Below the pieces are notes generated by a model, which was given only the letters and a program-made list of their open reading frames with translations, searched no databases and had not been told where the DNA came from. This document shows positions 6,586 through 11,664 of a stretch of DNA of 11,664 nucleotides, in pieces; position 1 is the first letter of the stretch; each line of letters opens with the position of its first letter. The position numbers and the translations under genes are program-made. Origin of the DNA: CAIZQW01 sp037133395. Lineage in GTDB: Bacteria; Verrucomicrobiota; Kiritimatiellia; RFP12; UBA1067. Location: assembly GCA_037133395.1 (NCBI GenBank), contig JBAXOG010000153.1, positions 1 to 11,664 on the forward strand. The letters run 5' to 3'.

Positions 6586-8382
6586 CTATTTTAAACGATT
6601 CCTCGCTGAGCGTTTGCGCTCGAAATGAGCCTCGATCTCCTCCAGCGTCTTTCCCTTGGTCTCTGGCAGGAAAAAGGCCGCTGTCACAAAATAGGCGGCC
6701 GTGCACGCGGCAAACACGAAGAACATCGTCCCATAACCATATTTTCCGACAACTGGCAAAAACACCACCGCAATCGTGGTCGATACAGCCTGGTTGAGGA
6801 GCAGTGCGACACTCATCCCGTTGGAACGAATGCGGGTAGGCATGAGTTCGGAGAGCGCCAGCCAGACGCAGACACCTGGGCCCACGGCAAAGAACGCCAT
6901 AAAGCAGAAGATGAACACCGCTGTTAAGATACCGCTCCGCTCGCTGGGAATAGGCGTCAGCAAAGCGTTCTCGATTTTCAACGGAGCTATCCGAGCGGCG
7001 GCAAGATCGGCGAAGGGGTTCGCGAAGAAAGCCACGACCTTGTTGGGCGGAACGCAACTGCCCCGGTCCAGCTCAAGCTTTGCCCCTTCATCGGTGGAGC
7101 GCACCACCTTCGACGCGGCCCTGAAATCACCGTAGGAGTAAATGACGCTCAGCGTCTTACTTTGGTCACGAAGCGCCTCACCGGCAGCACCTTGACCAGC
7201 AAGCCAGCGGGTGGCATCCGCCTCGCTAAAAGTGAAGGTCGCTTTCTGGTCGGGTGTCACCAGAGCCTGGATCGCGCCCGCGCAGTCCACGCGCTGCCGC
7301 TCAGTCTGGCGGAAAACAAGTCCGACAGCCACCAATGACACGATGATGCCCGCGCTTCCCAGAGACAGCAGAAACTTCCGTCCCATGCGGTCCACAAGCA
7401 TGACGCCAATCATCGTCATGAGAAAATTCACCATGGTCAGCACCGCATAACCCAAGTGGGCCTGCTTGTCGCTCAGACCTGACTGAATGAGGATGGTCGC
7501 ATTATAGCCAATAATGGAATTCACGCCGGTCGCCTGATTGCAGGCGAGAATGACACAGGCCAAGATAAAGGGGACCACATATTTCCGGCTGAAGAGAGAC
7601 TCTCCGTGGCGCTTTCCCTTGGAATCAGCTTGCGCCTTCTCTGCGATAAGAGTGGCCTCCATTTCACCCAGTTCAACCTCCGCCTGCTGCGGACTCCGGG
7701 AGCGTAGCAATGCGGCCAGCGCGTCCTCTTTCAGCCCTTGCCTGAATAGCCAGCGCGGCGATTCCGCCACAAACAGACTGCCGATCACAAACAGGATCCC
7801 AGGCGGTAACGAGACCCAGAATATAAGGCGCCACGCAGAATCCTTGAAAGCGAACAGCTTGCCAGCGTCGTGGAGTTTGGCGACCTCTTCCACGCGGAAA
7901 CTGAAATACAGGCCGATGAGGGCCGCCGCCACAATCCCGAGGGTCAACAGCCACTGAAACATGCCGGTCCCCTTGCCACGGTTCGAGGCGCCCAGGCATT
8001 CGGCGAGATAGAGCGGCACAACCACGCCGATCAGGCCGGCGCTCATCCCCTGCAGCAGACGGCCGACGACCAGAGGTCCATAGCCATGCGCAAGGGCGAT
8101 CAGCGGGATGCTCATGATGAACAGCAAGCCGCTGCACGCCATCAACCGCTTTCTGCCCATCCAATCAGCAAACATGCCGGCAAACAACGTGCTGAACACG
8201 CTACCCAGCAAGACGGCAGCCACAACAACAGAAAGCTGATTGGCCGTGAGCCCCGATGTCGCCTCCAAATAGGGCAGAGCGCCGGCGATGATGCCGACAT
8301 CAATCCCGTAGAGCAACCCGCCAAGGCCTGCGACCGCCAGCAGAAGCGTCATGTAACGTGAACGTTTTGTATCTGTGTCCAT
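6586..8382 (-). CDS. Sugar-porter-family MFS transporter with large extra loop
   Basis: Inner-membrane transporter of the MFS sugar porter family (TC 2.A.1.1), most likely a sugar:H+ symporter. It is 598 aa; members are usually about 450-500. A GGAG Shine-Dalgarno 6 nt before the ATG fixes the start. Signatures in order: DWMGRKR (73-79), GRLLQGMSAG...VPLYLAE (107-128), AESPRWL (206-212), NQATGVN (282-288), DRMGRK (331-336) and PETKGKTLEEIE (573-584). The helical segments fit the usual 12-TM plan. Residues about 358-482, between the predicted TM9 and TM10, form a hydrophilic insert with two cysteines (C366, C442); topology places it on the extracytoplasmic side. About 20 additional residues also follow TM5 (VEEVAKLHDAGKLFAFKDSA). 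The gene is divergent from the lacI-family gene and shares its 626-nt control region. Substrate cannot be assigned from sequence; mannose or another glycan-derived sugar is a guess from context. Confidence 0.93.
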   Translation of the reverse strand: MDTDTKRSRYMTLLLAVAGLGGLLYGIDVGIIAGALPYLEATSGLTANQLSVVVAAVLLGSVFSTLFAGMFADWMGRKRLMACSGLLFIMSIPLIALAHGYGPLVVGRLLQGMSAGLIGVVVPLYLAECLGASNRGKGTGMFQWLLTLGIVAAALIGLYFSFRVEEVAKLHDAGKLFAFKDSAWRLIFWVSLPPGILFVIGSLFVAESPRWLFRQGLKEDALAALLRSRSPQQAEVELGEMEATLIAEKAQADSKGKRHGESLFSRKYVVPFILACVILACNQATGVNSIIGYNATILIQSGLSDKQAHLGYAVLTMVNFLMTMIGVMLVDRMGRKFLLSLGSAGIIVSLVAVGLVFRQTERQRVDCAGAIQALVTPDQKATFTFSEADATRWLAGQGAAGEALRDQSKTLSVIYSYGDFRAASKVVRSTDEGAKLELDRGSCVPPNKVVAFFANPFADLAAARIAPLKIENALLTPIPSERSGILTAVFIFCFMAFFAVGPGVCVWLALSELMPTRIRSNGMSVALLLNQAVSTTIAVVFLPVVGKYGYGTMFFVFAACTAAYFVTAAFFLPETKGKTLEEIEAHFERKRSARNRLK

Positions 8383-8444
8383 TGCTTACTCCATTTCTTT
8401 TTCAATGTTTTATACTGTATCATTTTTCGGTCATATCTGTATTG

Positions 8445-8479
8445 TATAATTCCGACATGTTTGTATATAATTCCGACAT
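8445..8479 (-). promoter_or_regulatory. Pair of 14-nt direct repeats, 21-bp spacing, upstream of transporter
   Basis: TATAATTCCGACAT is present exactly at 8445-8458 and 8466-8479 (ATGTCGGAATTATA on the transporter's strand), 63-97 nt upstream of the transporter ATG. The 21-bp repeat distance is two helical turns and is the classic arrangement of AraC/XylS-type half-sites. No AraC-type regulator is in the window. The sites could equally serve the response regulator encoded at 1637-2278. Confidence 0.6.
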
Positions 8480-8509
8480 TCTTCAAATTTAGATATTAAT
8501 TCTTCTATA

Positions 8510-8523
8510 GTTATTTGCATAAC
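8510..8523. promoter_or_regulatory. Operator-like palindrome upstream of transporter
   Basis: GTTATTTGCATAAC has perfect 5-bp arms around TTGC. Its core TTATTTGCATAA matches 10 of 12 bases of the LacI-type operator core TTATACGCATAA found before the regulator gene, but lacks the central CG. It lies about 128 nt upstream of the transporter ATG. It may be a weak third site for the LacI-family regulator. Confidence 0.35.
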
Positions 8524-8580
8524 ACGAACACTTTTTTTAACCCTGTGTGCAGAAAGTAATCATTTTCAGGCGCGTTTCGA

Positions 8581-8720
8581 CCGTATTGAAAACAGGTGAT
8601 GCCAACTTGGCCAAATTGTCATACTCATGCAATGCTTGATCCATTGGAGGGTCGTCCGGCAGCCGCCGGACCGACCGCGGCACGGGTGTAACCGTGCCCT
8701 CCAAAGCTCCGTATTGAAAA
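8581..8720. repeat. 12-nt direct repeats flanking a palindromic element
   Basis: CCGTATTGAAAA occurs at 8581-8592 and 8709-8720, bracketing the structured 61-nt element at 8644-8704. The right copy begins 4 nt after that element, while the left copy is 51 nt before it, so they are not simple target-site duplications. They may mark the edges of a larger repeat unit. Confidence 0.5.
8644..8704. repeat. Palindromic element folding into a three-way junction
   Basis: An outer stem TTGGAGG (8644-8650) / CCTCCAA (8698-8704) encloses two hairpins. Hairpin 1 is GTCCGGC-AGCC-GCCGGAC (8654-8671), extendable by GTC/GAC across a bulged base. Hairpin 2 is GCACGG-6 nt-CCGTGC (8680-8697). There is no T-tract and no ORF support. 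The compact double-hairpin shape within a closing stem resembles REP/REPIN- or MITE-type elements. Confidence 0.75.
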
Positions 8721-8749
8721 GTTGCACGCTCGTTTATTCCCGGGGTCTC

Positions 8750-8776
8750 ACTGCCTACTGCCACTGCCGACTGCTA
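8750..8776. repeat. Four imperfect 6-7-nt tandem repeats (ACTGCC-like)
   Basis: The units read ACTGCCT, ACTGCC, ACTGCCG, ACTGCTA in a row, directly after the third CGTTTATTCCCG copy. Function unknown. Confidence 0.65.
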
Positions 8777-8781
8777 CCCTG

Positions 8782-8837
8782 TCCGCCGTAGGCATCGCGA
8801 AGGCGGATGTGCCACCTCGGGCGGGAGCTTGCCGCCC
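8782..8837. repeat. Two adjacent short GC-rich hairpins
   Basis: TCCGCC (8782-8787) pairs with GGCGGA (8802-8807), and GGGCGG (8819-8824) pairs with CCGCCC (8832-8837). Neither is followed by a T-tract. They continue the palindrome-dense character of this gap. Confidence 0.5.
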
Positions 8838-8975
8838 AACGCGAACAGCGGAGGCATTTCGCCGAGCGCGTCGCGGCATCGCTCATCAAGAGCCTCTGCG
8901 AGTCTCACGAGATTGCGACGGGACATACAAAAAATATTTATTTTGGGGTTGACAGGAAACGGGGTAATGTGCAAA

Positions 8976-8991
8976 ACTTATACGCATAAGT
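8976..8991 (+). promoter_or_regulatory. Predicted LacI-family operator, autoregulatory copy
   Basis: ACTTATACGCATAAGT is a 16-bp near-perfect palindrome: 6-bp arms ACTTAT/ATAAGT around ACGC, with a central CG step as in LacI/PurR/CcpA-type operators. It ends exactly 17 nt before the ATG of the LacI-family gene, pointing to autoregulation. A 14/16 match lies at the same distance before the next gene. Confidence 0.75.
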
Positions 8992-9008
8992 AACGGAAAT
9001 AGTGATTT

Positions 9009-10082
9009 ATGAAGAGCGGTTCAAATAAACAGACAGAGAGAAAGCGTGCGGTTCGCATGACAGATGTGGCGCGTAATCTGGGCGTGTCCCAGGCGACGGT
9101 GTCCTACGTGCTAAACGGCAAGGCCGAGGCGACCCACATTTCCGAGTCCACGGTGCAGCGCATCATAGACGAGGTCCGCCGTCTGAATTATCAGCCGAAT
9201 CGACAGGCGAAGAGTTTGAGCACGCGGCAAACGCTGACAGTGGGTGTTTTGCTAAACGGCGTATGGGGCAAATACGGTCAATCCATCATGGACGGGCTCC
9301 AACCGGTTCTGGACGGCATGGGGTATATGCCGATCATCGCCATGCATCGGTGGGACGACGCGCGGGAACGGGCCGAGGTCCGCTCGCTGCTGGCATTGTG
9401 CGTGGACGGCCTGATCGTGCAGCCGCAGCCGAAATCGTGCCGCAAGACCTATCAGCCCCTACTGGATGCTGGCGTACCGTTACTGTTTTTCGGCGATGCG
9501 CCCACGGATATGCCGGAAGCCCACTGCGTCGCGTGGGACTGCGCCGAGGCGGTCAAGGTCGCTGTGGAGCGGCTGGTCGAAATGGGGCGGACGAAGATCG
9601 GATTTGTGGGCGTGAGGTATCCGTTCAAATACAATGAAGACCGATATGCTGCCTTTTGCAGTGCGTTGAAGGCGCACGGCATCAAATTGAACAAAAAGTG
9701 GGTGGCATGGGAAAACCTAGCGGAGGAACCAGGATCCTTACTCGACGGGATGTTCTCACCGAAAGGAGATCATCCGAATGCCATTTTTGCAATGAACGAC
9801 ACAGCGGGCTTGCAGGCTATCCAGAGATTGATGGGACGTGGAATACGGGTTCCCGTGGACGTGGCAGTGATCGGACTGGGCGATTACTCCGAAAGTTTTG
9901 AGTTTACTGCCGTCATGACTGCTGTTCATGAGCCATTAGTGCAGATGGGACGCGAGGCGGGACGGATCATTCTTGATGCAATCCGTAATCCCGCACTGCC
10001 GACAGTCCGGAGTCTTGTCGAGGGATCTCGATTGGTACGGCGTCCGTCCACCGAGGGGTGGAGCCGGATGGGGTTCGGTTGA
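9009..10082 (+). CDS. LacI-family transcriptional regulator
   Basis: Sugar-responsive DNA-binding regulator, 357 aa, normal for the family. An N-terminal extension of about 15 basic/polar residues precedes the helix-turn-helix at 17-37 (MTDVARNLGVSQATVSYVLNG). The recognition-helix positions that in LacI are Y17, Q18 and R22 are here Q28, A29 and Y33. The hinge YQPNRQAKSL ends in L70, equivalent to the leucine that family members insert at the operator's central CpG. From about 75 onward is the periplasmic-binding-protein-like effector domain (LTVGVLLNGVWGKYGQSIMDGLQ, GLIVQP, TKIGFVGVRYPFKYNEDRYAAFCSAL, AIFAMNDTAGLQAIQRL, VAVIGLGDYSESFEFTAVMTAVHEPL). The Shine-Dalgarno is weak (GGA at 8995-8997). 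A second possible start, M17, would cut into the HTH and is less likely. Matching operators before this gene and the next suggest it regulates both. The effector is unknown; a sugar is expected. Confidence 0.95.
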   Translation: MKSGSNKQTERKRAVRMTDVARNLGVSQATVSYVLNGKAEATHISESTVQRIIDEVRRLNYQPNRQAKSLSTRQTLTVGVLLNGVWGKYGQSIMDGLQPVLDGMGYMPIIAMHRWDDARERAEVRSLLALCVDGLIVQPQPKSCRKTYQPLLDAGVPLLFFGDAPTDMPEAHCVAWDCAEAVKVAVERLVEMGRTKIGFVGVRYPFKYNEDRYAAFCSALKAHGIKLNKKWVAWENLAEEPGSLLDGMFSPKGDHPNAIFAMNDTAGLQAIQRLMGRGIRVPVDVAVIGLGDYSESFEFTAVMTAVHEPLVQMGREAGRIILDAIRNPALPTVRSLVEGSRLVRRPSTEGWSRMGFG

Positions 10083-10127
10083 GATAAATAAATGTGGTAA
10101 GTCATGAGGGTTCTGTCAACCCCCATT

Positions 10128-10143
10128 ACTTAAACGCATAAGC
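10128..10143 (+). promoter_or_regulatory. Predicted LacI-family operator before the beta-strand-repeat gene
   Basis: ACTTAAACGCATAAGC matches 14 of 16 bases of the site at 8976-8991, keeping the central ACGC and the right arm ATAAG. It ends 17 nt before the ATG at 10161, the same distance as the first copy. The strong AAGGAGA Shine-Dalgarno (10148-10154) starts 4 nt after it. The two differing bases break symmetry rather than compensate, which argues for a DNA-binding site rather than a conserved RNA hairpin. Confidence 0.72.
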
Positions 10144-10160
10144 AAGCAAGGAGAGAAGCA

Positions 10161-11651
10161 ATGAGTACAAGAACAAAACAGTGGGTGCAGCTACTCGTTA
10201 TGGTCAGTGTAGCTGTCTGTGTCCATTGTGTTCATGCGGGGGATGTCGTCAAAACAAACAACACGGTTAATCTGAATCTGGGCACGTCTTGGGTGGGCGG
10301 CAATGCGCCTACTTCGTCGGATGTGGCGGTTTGGAACGCGACCGTTACGGGCGCGAACACTGTCTTGCTGGGCGCGGATCTCGACTGGTCGGGTCTACGC
10401 GTGGATAACCCCGGCGGCACGGTCACCGTCAATGCGGGCAACAAGCTGACGCTGGGAACAGGCGGCATTACGATCACCGGCGGCAGGTCGCTGACGCTGA
10501 ACAACGATTTGGCCTTGAGTGCGGATCAGACATGGAACTTGACGAACACCCTTGCCCTTGCTTCATCGATGAACGTGAGCGGCACGGGACGTACATTGAC
10601 GGTGGCCGGCAGCGGCGCGGCGCTGCTCATGGGCAGCTTCTCGAAATTCAGCGGCGTTATCAACGAAAACGGCTCAGATCTTCGTGTGACCTCTTTCGCC
10701 GGCACCAACATCACGGTGAATGTCACCTCGGTGCAGGCTTCGCCGTGGTTTTGCGGCTATGGGATAGTAGGTACGGTCGAAGTGGGGGATCTCACGACGG
10801 CGAACACAGGAGCGATTCTGGGAGGAATAGCGCAAAACGGTGCCGTGACGTACAAGGTTGGAGCGCTGGGCAACTCTTCCACCTGGGCCGGCATGATTAC
10901 GAACGGCGCCTCGGTCACCACCACCCTCAATAAGGTCGGAGTGGGCGTCTGGACGCTCTCCGGTACCAACTATTACACGGGTGCCACGACGGTTGATGCG
11001 GGCGCATTGCGCATCATGACCCCGCGCGGGCTGGACAGCAGTTCCTCCGTGGTGGTGAACTGCACGAACGGACTTCGCTTCGGTTCCGCTGTCGCGGCGG
11101 TCACGCTTAAAAATCTGTCCAGCAGCGCGGCTGGCCTGATCGCCCTGACCAACGAGTCCGGTACAGCGGTGGCGCTGACCGTGACCAACAGCGCGGACAC
11201 CACCTATTCGGGAACTCTGACCGGCTCCGGCTCGCTCGTCAAGACCGGCACCAATAAGCTCACGCTTGCGAGCGCCAACTCCTTCACGGGGGGTGTCACG
11301 CTGGCTGCCGGAACACTGATGCTGGGCAACACTAACGCCTTGGGAACAGGGACCCTTCGAGGCGGCGGCGGCACCTTGGATTTCACAGCCCAATCCATGA
11401 CCACCACCAACAGAATTACTTTGGACGCCGACCTGACAATCAGACTTCCCTATAACACCATCTTTCAAAGCGCCTTCAGCGCGGCATCCGATAAGACGCT
11501 GACTTTTGACGCCGTGACTTATACTCATGGCGGTGCTAATCTATTTAATGCAAATTTCAGCTCCTTCAACGGCACGTTTGTGTACGACAAGTCGGATACG
11601 GCCGCGAACTGTGAGCGGCAAAATGAAACTGTAGTGAATGTGGCAATCTGA
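10161..11651 (+). CDS. Secreted protein with autotransporter-associated beta-strand repeats, C-terminus suspect
   Basis: Predicted surface or secreted beta-helix protein, 496 aa, function unknown. The start is supported by the AAGGAGA Shine-Dalgarno 6 nt upstream and a signal peptide (residues 1-26, cleavage near VHA|GD). The body is rich in G, T, S, N and V. It opens with the block NLNLGTSWVGGNAPTSSDVAVWN, typical of these proteins. Two clear PATR-type repeats (TIGR02601/PF12951-like) lie at about 256-285 (LNKVGVGVWTLSGTNYYTGATTV) and 359-390 (LVKTGTNKLTLASANSFTGG), each with the K-x-G-x-x-x-x-T/L-L-S/A pattern. No autotransporter barrel, PEP-CTERM or other sorting signal is present, and relatives are often much longer. 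The last 15 or so residues (NCERQNETVVNVAI) lose the beta-repeat composition, so a frameshift near 11590-11620 is possible. It lies downstream of the LacI-family gene with its own operator. Confidence 0.85.
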   Translation: MSTRTKQWVQLLVMVSVAVCVHCVHAGDVVKTNNTVNLNLGTSWVGGNAPTSSDVAVWNATVTGANTVLLGADLDWSGLRVDNPGGTVTVNAGNKLTLGTGGITITGGRSLTLNNDLALSADQTWNLTNTLALASSMNVSGTGRTLTVAGSGAALLMGSFSKFSGVINENGSDLRVTSFAGTNITVNVTSVQASPWFCGYGIVGTVEVGDLTTANTGAILGGIAQNGAVTYKVGALGNSSTWAGMITNGASVTTTLNKVGVGVWTLSGTNYYTGATTVDAGALRIMTPRGLDSSSSVVVNCTNGLRFGSAVAAVTLKNLSSSAAGLIALTNESGTAVALTVTNSADTTYSGTLTGSGSLVKTGTNKLTLASANSFTGGVTLAAGTLMLGNTNALGTGTLRGGGGTLDFTAQSMTTTNRITLDADLTIRLPYNTIFQSAFSAASDKTLTFDAVTYTHGGANLFNANFSSFNGTFVYDKSDTAANCERQNETVVNVAI

Positions 11652-11664
11652 ACGTGTGGTTCTT

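Larger units (their letters stand above)
6264..8742. repeat. 12-nt dispersed repeat CGTTTATTCCCG, three copies
   Basis: Exact copies lie at 6264-6275, 6551-6562 and 8731-8742, all on the + strand and all in the two gaps flanking the transporter gene; none is in a coding region. The first and third share 15 nt (CTCGTTTATTCCCGG). Each is followed by a GC-rich palindrome-prone stretch. Three copies of one 12-mer in 11.7 kb is far above chance, so this is probably part of a dispersed genomic repeat. Confidence 0.7.
8383..9008. other. 626-nt divergent intergenic region, no convincing gene
   Basis: This separates the transporter (-) from the lacI-family gene (+). The left 150 nt is AT-rich and probably carries the transporter promoter, a direct-repeat pair and an operator-like palindrome. 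The middle (about 8581-8742) is a palindromic repeat element with flanking 12-nt repeats. The right part, 8750-8930, is GC-rich with several short hairpins. The last 60 nt carries the likely lacI-family operator. Small open frames here (for example on the minus strand at 8774-8974) have no ribosome-binding site or recognisable domain and coincide with the repeats. Confidence 0.6.

Noticed and set aside
8774..8974. 66-aa open frame on the minus strand (contains ALGEMPPLFALGGKLPPE)
   Set aside because: It looks protein-like in part, but there is no Shine-Dalgarno or domain and it spans two hairpins. It could be a repeat or a decayed gene fragment; not enough to call a gene.
8949..8983. Possible promoter: TTGACA at 8949-8954 with TTATAC at 8978-8983
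   Set aside because: The spacing is 23 nt, too long for a sigma-70-type promoter, and the hexamer at 17 nt (CAAAAC) is poor. The -35-like box may still be meaningful, but I cannot support a full promoter.
10108..10122. Hairpin GGGTT-CTGTC-AACCC after the LacI-family gene as a terminator
   Set aside because: The stem is only 5 bp and is followed by CCATTACTTAAA rather than a T-tract; too weak to call.
8976..10143. The paired ACTTAWACGCATAAGY motif as an RNA regulatory hairpin before the ribosome-binding sites
   Set aside because: The two copies differ at positions that break base pairing without compensation, and the central CG and adjacent LacI-family gene favour a DNA operator.
1..11664. 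Phage-defence system, CRISPR array, integrase or tRNA-linked island
   Set aside because: No nuclease, transposase, integrase, spacer array or tRNA-like sequence is visible; the genes are regulatory and carbohydrate-related.

Overview
The window looks like a carbohydrate-degradation and surface-protein locus from a bacterium of the Planctomycetes-Verrucomicrobia-Chlamydiae superphylum, most likely Verrucomicrobiota or Kiritimatiellota. This is inferred from the gene mix: a secreted GH92 mannosidase, a formylglycine sulfatase, a sugar-porter MFS protein, a LacI-type regulator, and a protein with autotransporter-associated beta-strand repeats. The long, repeat-rich intergenic regions fit the same picture. 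No rRNA, tRNA, CRISPR array or intact insertion sequence is visible.

Layout. Bases 1-4627 (+) hold a tight three-gene unit. It consists of a sensor histidine kinase cut by the left window edge, a NarL/FixJ response regulator 4 nt downstream, and a secreted GH92 alpha-mannosidase 33 nt after that. A sulfatase, probably a lipoprotein, faces it convergently (4679-6139, -). Next comes a 446-nt gene-free stretch full of short repeats and one large hairpin. A sugar-porter-family transporter with an unusual insert of about 100 residues follows (6586-8382, -). A 626-nt divergent intergenic region then leads to a LacI-family regulator (9009-10082, +) and a secreted beta-strand-repeat protein (10161-11651, +), whose C-terminus looks incomplete or frameshifted near the right edge.

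How it may work together (inference). The two-component system is placed to control the mannosidase. The sulfatase would strip sulfate from a glycan, GH92 would release mannose, and the transporter would import the sugar. The LacI-type regulator probably controls itself and the beta-strand-repeat protein. Near-identical 16-bp pseudo-palindromes with a central CG lie exactly 17 nt upstream of both start codons. A weaker related palindrome lies upstream of the transporter, next to a pair of 14-nt direct repeats spaced 21 bp.

The most notable signals are the paired operators, the transporter insert, the GH92 residues matching recalled alpha-1,2 specificity determinants, and two elaborate palindromic elements in the intergenic regions that look like REP/MITE-type repeats.
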